From contig NC_084462.1 in the NCBI RefSeq assembly GCF_027409185.1, positions 28,681,577 through 28,745,576 of the forward strand: a stretch of DNA of 64,000 nt, in the 5' to 3' direction. The notes under the pieces are model-generated. The model saw only the letters and a list, made by a program, of their open reading frames with translations, searched no databases and was not told where the DNA came from. How positions within the stretch are numbered: position 1 is the first letter of the stretch; every line of letters starts with the position of its first letter. Positions 37,816 to 49,463 of this stretch are shown here, in pieces. This stretch comes from Cynocephalus volans (Eukaryota > Chordata > Mammalia > Dermoptera > Cynocephalidae). Both the position numbers and the translations under genes were made by a program.

Positions 37816-38228
37816 AAGAATAATTAACAATGACAAGGGATTGGAAGGTAAAAAGTAAAGAGAATTCTAAAGAATATAGAAATAGCACATGGAAGAAGCA
37901 GTCACCCTGCAGGGTAGGGGAGGAAGAGGCCATCCCTAGGCTGAGTGCTAGACCTAGCTGGAAAAGCATAGCCATGACTCATTGGCTGGTAGTGAAGTCA
38001 CTGTAGTGCTGAGCTGGCAGAACTCAGTGGCAATGTGCACTCTGGAACTTTCCAGAAATCCACTCTGTAGGGGGCCAAGGAAAGTCATTTATGGGGAGGT
38101 GCCTCATTGGAGGCACTCCACTGTGACGTCAGCCAAGGAGGCTGCAGGAGTAAGCTGCTGGTTGCTCTGTGCTGCTACTACCAATTGCTTCAAATGCTCT
38201 GTGAAGAGAAGAACCTGCAGCTGGGATG

Positions 38229-38589
38229 TGATAGGTTCTGAACTTAACTGGTGCCATTTTAGGCAAGGCCAAGCACAAAACGGTCCCAACCCTCCCCCCT
38301 TCCCTTTACAAGAAACCTCCTGATTTCAGAGAAACAGAAACCCTTTTGCTTCCACAAGGGTGCAATTCTCCACCTTGGTCTCATAGCTTCCACATTAGCA
38401 TAATACCCCTCCTTGACTGTATCAGCCAGCCCTTGGCACCCTATATAAGCTCTCCTGCCCCCACACCTGGTGCTGTCCTCTATTCTGAGGACAGCCCTGG
38501 GCTGCCCTCCACTTTGAGCGCAGCCTGGCAGATTCTTTTCCTTTAATAAAGCCTGATCGGTACCCAGCATCTCAGCTTGCTTTCTTTCA
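38229..38589 (+). repeat. 5' LTR of the class I ERV
   Basis: It begins TGATAGGTTCTGAAC and ends CTTTCTTTCA. It carries a TATA box (CTATATAAGC at 38441-38450) and a poly-A signal (AATAAA at 38545-38550). Confidence 0.93.
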
Positions 38590-38592
38590 TTT

Positions 38593-38610
38593 TGGTGCAG
38601 AAACCCAGGA
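38593..38610 (+). other. tRNA-Phe-like primer binding site
   Basis: TGGTGCAGAAACCCAGGA matches the complement of the tRNA-Phe 3' end at 16 of 18 positions and starts 3 bp after the LTR. Confidence 0.8.
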
Positions 38611-38989
38611 AGGCTCTGGCCAGTGTTGTTGGACAATCCCCACCTGGGTTGATTGGCCCTCTGCTGCCCTTCCTGGACCTGCCAATCTGGGTCCTTCCAG
38701 GACTCTCTCCTTTCGCCATTTCAGACCAACACATCCAACATCAGCCTCAATTCAGGGTGAGTCAGTGGGTCTGTCCTGCTTCTATGGGTTCCCCTGACTA
38801 TTCTCTATGATTACGGTGTCTACAAAACCCAGTCGCCTGGCTGAGGGAACCCCTCTTGTTCCCCCCAGCTATTGGAGGATGCTTCTCTAACTGGTCAGTG
38901 GCTTTTCTCTCGAAAAGAAGGTGGACAGTGAAGAGGACACTCTTTGTTGGCACCCTTCTTCTACTAGGACTGCCCATTTCCTTTCTCAC

Positions 38990-39897
38990 CCTTCACAGGG
39001 GATCCTCGCAATCCAGACCTCCAAGTTGTATGCCCTTGGGCTGTCTCCTGACCAATTTGCCCCTTGGCCTTCAGGGAGACATTAAACCTAAACATCTCAT
39101 TTTCTACTGTACTCCATGCTCTATGCCTCTGGGCTGTCTCCCGGACAATCTCTTGACCTCTAGGGAGACATTAAAACTTGAATGCATCACTTTCTACTGC
39201 AATCAGGTTTGGACAGTGGATACCAGTGGCCACAAGATGGCACTCTCAATTTAGATACTCTCAGAGATTTAGACAACTTTTGTCACCAGAATGGCAAAGC
39301 TGGAGAGATTCCTTATGCTCAAGCCTTTTTTTCTATCTCCAGTTACAGTCCTTCTTTCTGTCAAAACTGTCTCAAATTCTCCTAGCTCATGCCCAACCTC
39401 CCCTTCCAGACTTAGATCAATCTTCTGATCTGTCAGCCTTCACCTTTTTCCTCTTTTCCCCCTACCTGTTCTTGAGACACTCGTGCTCAGTCACCCAACT
39501 CCTCTCCTTCTTCCCCTTCATCAGGTAACAACCCTGCCTCAGCTCCCACTCTTTTATATCCCCTCTGTGAAGTGGCTGGGATGGATGGAATTGTCCAGGT
39601 ACATATCCCCTTTTCTTTTTCCGATCTCTCCCAAATTGAAAAATGATTGGAACCTTTCCAGTCTGACCCAGACACATATTTGTCCCCCAAGGACAGGGAG
39701 CAGGTCTGGATAATGGCCCAACAACAGGCAGATGAGGTACATGCTCAAAATAACAGACAGCCAGTGGAGCTGTTGCAGTGCCTTGCACGGACCCAAATTG
39801 GTACTACCAGGCTGGCCATGGGGATCAGGATCTCTGGGATAACATGATCACACACTTGATTTACAGCCTCCAAAGGGCTGCTCATGGCCAATTCCAG
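38990..39897 (+). pseudogene. ERV gag, matrix and first part of capsid
   Basis: Broken reading frames resemble gammaretroviral Gag of the HERV-H/F type. The MA region (about 39020-39380) includes a PLGCLL motif and a later DLDNFC motif. The capsid start (about 39600-39890) includes a DLSQIEK-like motif, with a stop codon inside it. A segment of about 95 bp in MA is duplicated in tandem (about 39028-39112 and 39123-39202). Stops and at least two frame changes inactivate it. Gag is then interrupted by the YWHAB retrocopy and resumes at about 42665. Confidence 0.8.
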
Positions 39898-42655
39898 TGC
39901 TAGGGTAGTTGCCACCACCGCCGCGACTGCAGCTGCCACTGCAACTGCCGCCACTGCTGCCTGAAAAGTGGGCTTGGGAAGGAAGTGGTCACCATGCTTG
40001 GAGCTTTGCTCAGAAGTGTCTTTGCCCCCTGAAGCCCTCCCATGGGAATGACCATGGATAAGAGCGAGCTGGTCCAGAAAGCCAAACTCACCAAGCAGGC
40101 TGAATGCTATGATGGCATGGCTGCAGCCATGAAGGTCGTCAAGGAGCAGGGCCACGAGTTCTCCAATGAGGAGAGGAATCTGCTCTCTGTCACCTACAAG
40201 AATGTGGTGGGCACCCATCATTCTTCCTGGTGTGTCATCTCCAGCATTAGACAGAAAACAGAGAGGAATGAGAAGAAGTAGCAGGTGGGCAAAGAGTACC
40301 GGGAAAAGATAGAGGCAGAACTGCAGGACATCTGCAATGATGTTCTGGAGCTGTTGGACAAATATCTTATTCCCAGTGCTACACAACCATAAAGTAAGGT
40401 GTTCTACTTGAAAATGAAAGGAGATTATTTTAGGTGTCTTTCTGAAGTGGCACCTGGAGACAATAAGCAAACCACTGTGTCAAACTCCCAGCAGGCTTAC
40501 CAGGAAGCATTTGAAAGTAGTAAGAAAGAAATGCAGCCTACACATACCATTCGACTTGGCCTGGCTCTTAATTTCTCAGTCTTTTATTATGAGATTCTAA
40601 ACTCTCCTGAAAAGGCCTGCAGCCTGGCAAAAATGGCATTTGATGAAGCAATTGCTGAATTGTATACACTGAATGAAGAATCTTCAAAGATAGCACCCTG
40701 ATCATGCAGTTACTTAGGGACAATCTCACTCTGTGGATGTTGGAAAACCAGGGGGATGAAGGAGATGCTGGAGAGGGAGAGAACTAATGTCTATTGCACT
40801 TTGTGATCTGTTCAGTATCACTCTGTATCCTCCACATATATCCCTTTGTGCGATTAAAAAAAAAAAATTGTACATTGACTTTCGATTTTTCACAGCCTCA
40901 GCCTAGCAAAAATGCTCCATGGGATAAACAGCTGGTGTTTGTATCTAAAACTCAGATTGGTCACATAAATGCCACGGCATTCTGAAGTTTTGATTTTGAT
41001 TAATATTGGCAGGATTACTATGTGCTTAATTTTTAAAAAACTGAACACTGTGATTATGGGGTTTTGTAATTTAGCAGAACTCTTACTGGTAGAAAAAATA
41101 AACCTGAATTATGTGTAACTTTTTGGAAGGTTTAATCTGATATCAAAATAGTCACTGAAATACAATTCCATTGTAAAGTTATACAGAAAGTTATAGAGAT
41201 TATATTGTGACGCTGGGACGTGGAGTGAGATACATATCATTTGGCGTTCAAGATTTATGGTAATTCACAGTAATTCTGCCTTTTGTTCACGGCTTATAGA
41301 CACTTGACCAGTTTGGGCTGTTGCCACTTAAAGGTTCATGACCACATATGTCCACACAGTCTTCCTCTGAGGAAACTCGAAGCCTGAAATTGAAATTCTT
41401 TGTGGCAGATAACTGGGTTATGACAGCGCAAAAAGGTCTAGTGCTCGTACAGTGCATGTGACTAAACCCCCTTTCCTACAGCAGTGTGTTACCGATCTGC
41501 AGCTTGTACTTCAGTAGTAGAATCTGTTTCCTTGTAACCACTGAACTAAAGAACAAAAAAAGCCATGTATTTTATGAATGGCCTTATCTGTTCCGGATAA
41601 AATCTTTAAGAATAGTGTTCTGTAGAGATTACCTTTCACCCAGTCTTTGGGTTCTTCCTAGCTCGGGCCTTTTAAATTTTGAAATTTAAACCACCTTCCC
41701 CACTGTCCTTTTTGACTCTTGACTTTGGTTTTCTCTTCCTTCTTTAGATTTCTGTTCTTCCGCTTTCTTCTTTTTTTTTTTTCTTTTTTCTTTTTAATAC
41801 TATATGGGTAGGGTGTGAGAGACATTGGTGAGCACCTTGGTGAACAAGCCTTGCTTTAAATAGTTGAAAAGAGCTTCTGGCACCATAGCTCTGTCTTCCT
41901 CCAGTTCTCAGCACAGTTGTTGCTCTTCAGTCGTACCAAGATCTGAATCAAAAAAGTATTTTAAATGTCCATGATTTCTCCCTGTATTGCAGCCAGCCCT
42001 GATAATGCTTGTTAGTACCTATCACCAGATCTCCTAAATGTACTCATCCAGCCCAGTTCTCAGACATGTTTAAACAAGACCCTATAATGCAGGGAAGTTC
42101 AACGGACACTGCAATGGAGAGAATCAAGAATAGCGAGGCCTATCAGTTTCAAGTTTCACCCTCCACCTTTAACATTCCACATAGCTGAAGAGTCCATATG
42201 TTTGTCCATCTGCTGAAATGAGAAAAGAAAAATTCACGCACTGATTTAAAACAAACAAACAAAAAAGAAAACAGCAACAACAACAAAATCCCTCTGTTTC
42301 TAGCTGGAAAAAAATGTGCAGTTAATACTTGATGCTTGAAAATGCAGTAGTGAATGAGGAACCAAGCCTGTCTGTATATCTGGTAGCTCTTTCTTGCTTT
42401 GTTTTTCTTTACCAGTATCCTGCCTAACATTTGCTTCTGTGATGGTTACATTGCCTAGCAAGCACACCTGTGGTTGTGAAAATAGTATAGCAAAAAGAAA
42501 AATCCCCAGTTATCGATGTACTAGATTTGTGTATGTCTTTTAAACAGTTCTAGTTTCACCTTACATGGAATAATCAGGAAAAGTGTAAAAATTCAAAAGT
42601 ATAATAAAAACTTTTATCAGTTAAAGCAAAACAAAACAAAACAAAACAAAAAACC
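39898..42655 (+). pseudogene. YWHAB: YWHAB (14-3-3 beta) processed pseudogene
   Basis: Intronless copy of the YWHAB mRNA, the 14-3-3 beta phosphoserine-binding adaptor. It runs from a GC-rich 5' leader (GCCACCACCGCCGCGAC) through the coding part, a long 3' UTR, a poly-A signal (AATAAAAAC near 42602) and an A-rich tail (AAACAAAACAAAAC, about 42626-42655). The coding part starts near 40048 ([14 protein letters not shown]). VQKAKL, RNLLSV, KDICND-like, [13 protein letters not shown] and [15 protein letters not shown] are family landmarks. TMDKSELVQ and ERNEKK identify beta rather than zeta or theta. Stops occur after ERNEKK and after SATQP. Near the C terminus a frameshift loses the ending. Replacements include several at ligand-groove positions. 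It sits in ERV gag and is younger than the ERV. Confidence 0.95.
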
Positions 42656-42664
42656 CCAAAAATC

Positions 42665-43200
42665 CAAAAGGCTACTCAAAAGTCAGTTAATTATGATAAG
42701 CTTAGAGAAATCACACAGATATCCACTGAAAATCCTAGTGAGTTCCTAACCCACCTCTCTGAGGCTTTACATAAATACACATGTATAGACCCAAACTCCC
42801 CTGCATGCATGGCCCTCTTACACTCTCATTTCATTACCCAATCAGCCCCTGACATTAGAAAAAAAAGAAAAACACTAAAAAACTTAAGGATGGTCCAAAC
42901 ATGACCCAATGGGATCTCCTCAGAGCAGCTTTCAAGGTTTTTAGCAATAGGGAGGAGGAGGAGAAGAAAGATCATTACAAAAGAGATCAGGCCAAATACC
43001 AGCTCCTGGCTAATGCCACCCGTGGCTCACATACTCCAAAGCCAGTTGCTTCCAGGGGCAAGCTGCCTGGGAACTGCTTCAAATGCAGCCAACTGGGCCA
43101 CTAGGCATGGGCCTGTCCTAACCCCAGCCTTCCTCCCTGCCCTCACTGTAAACAGCCAAATCACTGGGGGGTTGACTGTTCCACTCACCAGAGAAGGAGT
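42665..43200 (+). pseudogene. ERV gag, capsid end and nucleocapsid
   Basis: Gag resumes after the retrocopy with a NYDKLREITQ motif and an ITQSAPDIRKK motif near the capsid C terminus. Two CCHC zinc knuckles follow at about 43075-43116 and 43137-43178, each C-x2-C-x4-H-x4-C. The first is broken by a stop codon after the histidine. Further stops precede it. Confidence 0.85.
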
Positions 43201-43329
43201 GGTCCAGTCCCCAACCCACAGCCTTTGGCTTCATGGCCATCCTTACTACAGCTGCTTGGCTTTGCCTAGGAGGAGGACTGATTATGCCCAGGGCTTGGGG
43301 TCCCCACAGAGATCACCACACGTGAGCCC

Positions 43330-43650
43330 AGGGTAACTTGCCTCATAGCATGTAAGCCGATCTCTTTTGTCATCGATACAGTGGCCACTTACTCTACCCT
43401 TCCTGAATATGCAGGACCAACAAACTCATCCTTTATCACAATAGTAGGGGTCACGGGCACTCAACCACTTTCCTATACCCTCCCTACATCACACCCAATT
43501 CACACACAAATTTTTAATAATGCCTCAATGCCCAACCCTCCTTACTGGGATGGGACATTCTTTTCAAATTCAAAGCTACTCTTACCCTAAACTCTTTAAC
43601 TCCAGCCACAATACTCCTGTTACAAGCCACCCCCAGACCTGGCCCCTGAG
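43330..43650 (+). pseudogene. ERV protease, active site altered
   Basis: A retropepsin-like segment reads FVIDTVATYS where the catalytic motif should be DTG, so glycine has become valine. The downstream part is short and interrupted by stops. The frame is 43381-43590 in part. Confidence 0.78.
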
Positions 43651-43779
43651 CCTTCCACCTTCCCCTCCCCCTCAGATAAGGTTAATCCCATAGTATGGGA
43701 CATTTCTTCTCCCTCCATTGCTATGCACCATTTTCCTATCCTTGCTAAGTTGTGGAACCCCTCTTTGTTCCCTAATGTC

Positions 43780-43976
43780 TCACAACACCCCATTGCTAAC
43801 AAACACCTAATAGTCTTAAAACCCATCATACACAAACTCCTTTCTTCTCATCTCTTATGGCCTATCCACTCACCTTTTAATATACCCATCCTTCTGGTTA
43901 TAAAACCTAATGGCTCATACTATTTAGTACAGGACTGATCCTGACACGCACCACTCCCAACAACTTACTTGGACAG
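43780..43976 (+). pseudogene. ERV reverse transcriptase, N-terminal part
   Basis: It shows a PILLVIKPNGSYYLVQD motif of the RT fingers. About 60 codons that normally follow (including the first catalytic aspartate region) are missing, and the frame jumps to a DPDTHHSQQ-like motif. The solo LTR is inserted just after that, between the codons of TWTV and LPQG. Confidence 0.8.
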
Positions 43977-44535
43977 TGTAGAGGATTCATAAAGCAAATG
44001 TACTTCACAGGGCCCGGTTTTCCAAAGCCTTGCAGTTTCAAATATTGACCTTGCAAAGGACAAGAAATCTTCCTCAGGCTATAAAGTCTCTGGTGTAAGA
44101 TAAAGATTTGTAATACAGCAAGGTTGCTGGCTCAAAGACAGACTAGTTACTGATTGTTATGTAAAGTTATTGGAAAGCTGCTGGAGGGAGAAGGAATGTT
44201 TGCTAAGATCAAGCTTTTGTTAACGGACCACTTAATTGCCTTACTGGAATGTCATCTGACTTGTTTCACTGAAAGTTACCAGCCTATATTGTTAAACTAT
44301 AACTCCACCTATGTCTCTTCCTGGAACTTCCTGGACTGGAGAATAAATGCAGGAAGAGAACCCCAATTCAGGGTTAACTTCCCAAGGAAGGAATGCCTCT
44401 CGCTTGAGGGTTCTGGGGAAGTTAACCACTTTGGGGCTTCTCACTGCTCAGATGAGATGGGCTATGAGTAATACTTTGCAGTTCCGTCACCCAGGGGAAG
44501 TGGAATGACAAATCCGTGGGGGACAAAGCAACAGC
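43977..44535 (+). repeat. Solo LTR inserted in ERV reverse transcriptase
   Basis: About 560 bp foreign to the provirus, starting TGTAGAGGATTC, with AATAAA near 44342. ACAG occurs at 43973-43976 and 44536-44539, a 4-bp duplication that restores the RT reading order when the insert is ignored. The right end is AACAGC rather than clean CA. Family not identified. Confidence 0.7.
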
Positions 44536-46705
44536 ACAGTTTTGCCCCAGGGATTTTGGGATAGCCCCGACTTCTCGGCCAGGCCTTCACTCAAGACTTA
44601 TCTGAACTTCCTTCAACTTCTAGCACTTTAATACAATATGTGGACAACCTCCTCCTTTGTAGCCCATCCAATGAGGTCTCACAGGCCCACACTGTTGCTC
44701 TCCTTAATTTCCTGGCTTCCAGGGGATATTGAGGGTCCCCCAGCAAGGCCCAAATTTCTTTTCCTTCAGTTACCTATTTGGGAGTCCACCTCGCCCCCCC
44801 CCCCAACGCCAGAGAAATAACAGGGGATTGCTAGTTTCTGAACTTCCTACTCCTACCACAAAGGGTGAAATCCTTTCTTTCATGGGGCTTGCAGGGTATC
44901 TTCGCCTGTGGATTCCTAACTTTGGTGGCTAGCAAAGCCACTTTATGCGGCAGCCAAAGGGGATCCTGCCATTCCTTTAAATCCCACAAAGTCCATTCAC
45001 TCTGCCTTCCAGTGATTAAAAGCTGCTCTCCTCACAGCCCCAGCTCTATCCCTCCCAAACCTACCTCATCCTTTTATCCTATACCTCACTGAAACCCAAG
45101 GATTGGCAGTCAGGGTTTTGGGACAAGTGGCAGGAGATATTTTCTCCCCAGTTGCATACCTCTCTAAATACTGGACACCACAGCTCGAGAATGGGCCCCC
45201 TGTTTATGGGCCTTGGCGGCAGCTGCCCTTTTAAAAACAAGAAAGCTCTAAACTAACTTTTGGACAACAAACAGTTAAGACCTTCTCAGCCATAAGGCCA
45301 AGTCAATTCTCTCCCCTTCCCACCTACAAACTATCCACCTTACTTTCATTGAAAACTCCCAGTTCTCCTTTAAACCTTGCCCTCCCTTAAATCCAGCCAC
45401 TTTCATCCCCAAACACTCCCAACCCTTAGAACACAGTTGCATGGAGGCTTTAGACTTCTTTCTCAATCCTTTTCCACACATCTCCCCACATCCCATGACG
45501 CGGCCCCAACATACATGGTTCATAGATGGAAGCACCACCTCCATGCCTGCCCCCTGGGTGGGTTATGCCAGAGTAAATCTAACACAAACTATTGAGGTTG
45601 CCCCCTCTCCCCTAACACCACTTCCCAACAGGGAGAACTCATTGCCCTCACCTGCACTCTCACTCTAGCAAGTAACAAATGAGTCAATATATACACTGGC
45701 TCTAAGTGTGCTTACCACATCCTACACTCCTGCGTGGCCATGTGGAAGGAAAGAGGATACATGACCACTCAAGGAGGGCCCATAAAAAATGGCTAACTGC
45801 GAAACAGGCTGCTCAATCACCAGCGCCCCCTCACTCTTCCTCTCTCGCTCAGGTCCTTCTCATTGCCCCTACACCCTTATCCCAATACACACCCCAAGAA
45901 ATACAACACCTCCAACATTTGGGAGCACAGAGGAAGGACAACTGGTATACTCTCTCTGGTCGCTATGTCCTCCCTACTGGGCAAGCTGAGCTAATCCTTT
46001 TAGATTTCCATAATTCAGTTCATATAGGCTATGAACCCCTACTACGCCTTCTTTAGCCCTTATATTACTCTCCCCACATGGGCAAGTTACTAAAACAGAT
46101 CACTCAGAACTTACTTTTGTGTACTCATTGCTCCAATCAAGGTGGCCTCCAAGTTCAGTCCTTTCCCACCCACCAGGCCAAGAAGGTACACTCCTGGCCA
46201 GGACTGACAAATTGACTTTACTCACATGCCTCCCCACAAAAGGACACACTATCTTCTAATCTTAGTAGATACCTTTCCAGGATGAACTGAGGCTCTTCCA
46301 TGCACTTCAGAGGATGCTACACCAGCAACGCATGCTCTTACCTCAAAAATCATCCCTCATTTTGACTTGCCCACCAGCCTCCAGTCTGATAATGGCCCAG
46401 CATTCATTTCCCAGATTACACAATTCACAACACAGGCACTACATACCAAATGGGACTTACATATACCATATCGGCCTCAGTCATCGGGCAAAGCAGAAAA
46501 AGCCATTCACCTCATAAAAACACACCTCACCAAGCTGTCCATGGAACTTCACCTCCCTTGGACCCAACTTCTCCCTTTAGCACTCACTCGCCTGTGAGCT
46601 ACCCCCTGCAAGCCCACAGGCCTCAGCCCCTTCAAACTTATGTACAGCAGACCCTTTACTCTCATATCTCTCCCTTCCAGTTCATCACCTTTAGGCAAGT
46701 ATCAC
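44536..46705 (+). pseudogene. ERV reverse transcriptase rest, RNase H, integrase
   Basis: After the solo LTR, RT resumes with an LPQGF-like motif. Its catalytic motif reads YVDN (near 44639) where YVDD is expected. RNase H follows near 45518 (WFIDGS). The integrase core shows WQIDFT (about 46208), QSDNGPAF (about 46382) and SSGKAEKA (about 46485), so the three acidic residues are present. Many stops and frameshifts break it. At 46705 it is interrupted by the second ERV. The integrase C terminus is at 50056. Confidence 0.85.
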
Positions 46706-47131
46706 TGTGGGGAAAATAGGATAATTTAGTCAGGCTCCCTAGACATTTCTTGTAAACAAGTTGTGTGGGTGGAGTTAGTGCACGTGTGCACCCATGGATC
46801 TTTTTAGTTTTGTAGCTATTGTGTGTTCTGCAGTTTGTGAAGCAGGCTGGCAGCAGAGAGCTCACGTCTAACAATAGAGCACATTTACTATGCTGGCGGC
46901 TGCTCAGTTTCAGTTTTTCTTTGGACTTCACCAGTAGCAGTTGAGTTTCAGAGTTTCTCCTTTGTACTGGCTAGCTCATAGATGTGTGTGTGCTGAATAA
47001 AGACTATTCCTTCTTCAACTAAGGCTCCAAGGAACTTTTTGCCAGTTACCTAGCTCATAGACCTGTGTGTGAAGGGTTTGTGAATGGGCTTGAGAGGTCT
47101 GTGGTCTTCAGACCCTAGCCCTAGCTCTACA
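46706..47131 (+). repeat. 5' LTR of second ERV
   Basis: It begins TGTGGGGAAAATAGG and ends CTAGCTCTACA, 426 bp, with AATAAA in CTGAATAAAGAC near 46996. It matches the solo LTR at 35294-35720 in reverse. Confidence 0.93.
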
Positions 47132-47132
47132 A

Positions 47133-47154
47133 CTGGAGTAGTCAGAGTAGGATT
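47133..47154 (+). other. Degenerate tRNA-Leu-like primer site
   Basis: TGGAGTAGTCAGAGTAGGATT recalls the tRNA-Leu primer site of class III ERVs but needs a small insertion to align. Weak call. Confidence 0.35.
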
Positions 47155-47639
47155 CTGAGCAGGTACAGGAGCCAAGAAGCCCTTGGAGAAGGTGGAAATG
47201 TGGCTACTTTTGAACATGTTGTGCCCCGTGGCCACTTTCCTATTGATGGGGATCTGGTTGCTGCTCGCTGTAATGCAAGGCAGCATAGACCAGGCACTGA
47301 AGAGGAAAGCCCCTTGGGAGGGGGAGGAAATGTGGCTGTCCTTGAGTGTGTGGTGCCCAGTGGCCATTTTTCTGCTGACTGTAGCCTGGCTGCTGCTCAC
47401 TCTGCTGCAAACTGATTGAGAGCTGAAGAAGAAAGCAGAGTTGTTGGAAGCACGGACAATTATCCTGGAGGAAGACGTGCAGTGACTGGAAGATTCAAAG
47501 CAAAAAGCAGACTTGTTGGAAGTGCAGATAGATGTCTTGGAGGATGACGTGTGGCAACTGGTCACTCCTGCCTCTCACACCAGGGAAAACGATGAAGCCA
47601 GTGGTGAGTTGGGGTAGATTGTGCATCCCCAGGCATGAC

Positions 47640-48570
47640 CTGTCACGCACCAGAAAGTGAAATGTGAGCAGCCTATGGGACCGGGCGGGAAACCAGTGCA
47701 CATTCCACAGGTGACCCAATTTACTACCTATGTCCCATATACCCAGGTTGAGTTAGTTGACTTTGGGAGACAGTTTTGGCAGAAACAGGGGGAGCCCCTG
47801 GCTGCTTGGGTGTTGCAGTTATGCGACCTAGGGGTGGATAGTGTGATATGCTCTGGTGAGGAGATGGAAAAATTAGTCTCCATCACCATCCCTGAGGCAG
47901 CGGCTGCAGAATAGCCACAGATATGCGCAAGGGCCAGGTAATCACTCCCTAATGGAATGGGTGAGTGCAGCTGCCCAAACCATGTGGGCAAATGCTGGAG
48001 AACTGCTCAAGATTGGTAGTAAATGGCAAACATATGCTGAGTTAGTTCAAATAGTTTGAGAGCTGGGGATCTGGTAGTCCATATTTAATGTGAACACTCA
48101 TGGCCCAGACAATGAAAATTTTACAGGCAGCGTGAGAGACATAGTGCTGCAGAATGCCCCATCAACGTCCTTTGGGTCACTGATGGCTGTACTGGCCCCA
48201 TACATTGGTCATCTTATACATGAGGTAATGACCATGATAGCTGGCTTGGGTGAAGTAGAGGACAGGAGACAGGCAAAAGGGGTCCAAGAGGTGGCTAAGA
48301 CCAACCCCCAAGAAATACTTGGGATTTTATCCCAAAGAGACCAAGCAAGACTAGCCGTAAGCAGATGTGGCTTGAGTTGCTTTTAGCAGGGGTTGATAAA
48401 AAGAAAATTGACTGGCAGCCAAATGCAGTTCTGTTTGCCTTGTGGCAGCAATTGCATCCTGAACAGCGTTTTACTAAACGTCCAGAAACAGGTAGCAAGG
48501 TATGTTCAGTGGATTTAAAGGACTTTTTGGTTGCTCCAGAGGAGGCAGATGAAATGTTCAATTTTGAATA
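47640..48570 (+). pseudogene. Second ERV gag-like region
   Basis: Frames at 47657-47914, 48090-48386 and 48365-48571 join into one broken gag-like sequence. Landmarks are a VDFGRQFWQKQGEPLAAW motif and later HGPDNENFTG and ELLLAGVDKKKIDW. Two or more stops and a shift separate them. It resembles the capsid of other mammalian ERVs, but I cannot name the family with certainty. Confidence 0.55.
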
Positions 48571-49463
48571 GGGAGCAGGCCAAGGTACTCATCTTTTGGG
48601 GCCAAGTGAGGACTGGAGGCCTCATGTTGAATTGGCAGTGATGAAGCTGATGCGCTGGCTAAGGTAAGATGGCTGGAGAGAGCTCCAGCAGCTGATGTGG
48701 CTGGGTGGCTACATTGGAGAATGCAGCATGCTGGCTGCAAGACCAGGTGGTCAGTGGCTTGCCAGGTGCCATGTAAACCTGAGAAAAAATGCCATTGATG
48801 GGCAGATGTGCTCCTCATCAGCAGACAGGTGCCCCTGATGGGCAGATAACTCATGTGAAAGTGCTCCTGGCACTGTGGCAGGTGGATCTTGTGGGACCAC
48901 TGTCAAAGTCAGAGAGTTACTGGTCTTCTGTTTGTATGGCCAATTATGAGTTCCCCTATACTGTTACATGTAGAACCTATAGATCCCACAGTGTTAGCAG
49001 ATAAAGTATGGTATCATAAACCAGGTAAGATACCTATTCCTGCAACTATCCTTTCTCAGGATGGCAAACTGGCATGTATCTTATCAGAGGGGAAAGAACC
49101 TCCTCTATTGGTACTAATAACCCTTCTGTCTTTTCACCCATAGTGTTCTGGCTGCAGGCACTGCACCAGAGTTGACTGGGTACATACATACATTGGCGTG
49201 ATCATCTACTGAATATGCACTGAACTTCACATCAGTATGACTACAAGGTTCCCATGGGAAATCACACCAATAATGACTACTAACCAGACATATGTGACTA
49301 AAGGACAGAATTATGGGACAAGCCTTAAGGCATATCGAACAGACAATAGGTTGTATAAATAAAAGGGTCATTTATCCTCACTAAGGGAACATCGTAGAAG
49401 ATTTTTATCGTGGAAGATTTTTAATGCGTAGATTGTATGGCGAGGGACCCTGAAGGGGTGGAT
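48571..49463 (+). pseudogene. Second ERV pol remnant (integrase only)
   Basis: WQVDLVGPLSKS (about 48880) begins an integrase core, and VWYHKPGKIPIPATI (about 49009) looks like the integrase C terminus. Protease and most of RT are absent, so pol has a large deletion. A short purine tract (GAAGGGGTGGA) lies just before the 3' LTR. No env was recognised. Confidence 0.6.

Larger units (their letters stand above)
37395..38228. repeat. Unnamed interspersed repeat, split by two SINEs
   Basis: GTGAGACAGAAACCACCCAGG, GTTTAATGTAAAGAAT and GAGCTGGCAGAACTCAG recall the repeat at 2830-3640. Two SINE dimers sit at 37455 and 37645, and the ERV begins at its right end. Confidence 0.4.

Noticed and set aside
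39745-40470. 241-codon minus-strand open frame
   Set aside because: It is antisense to the YWHAB retrocopy and its alanine/valine-rich part comes from the GC-rich leader. No homologue of its own.
40048-40700. Functional 14-3-3 gene
   Set aside because: Intronless, two in-frame stops, frameshift at the end, poly-A tail, and location inside ERV gag.
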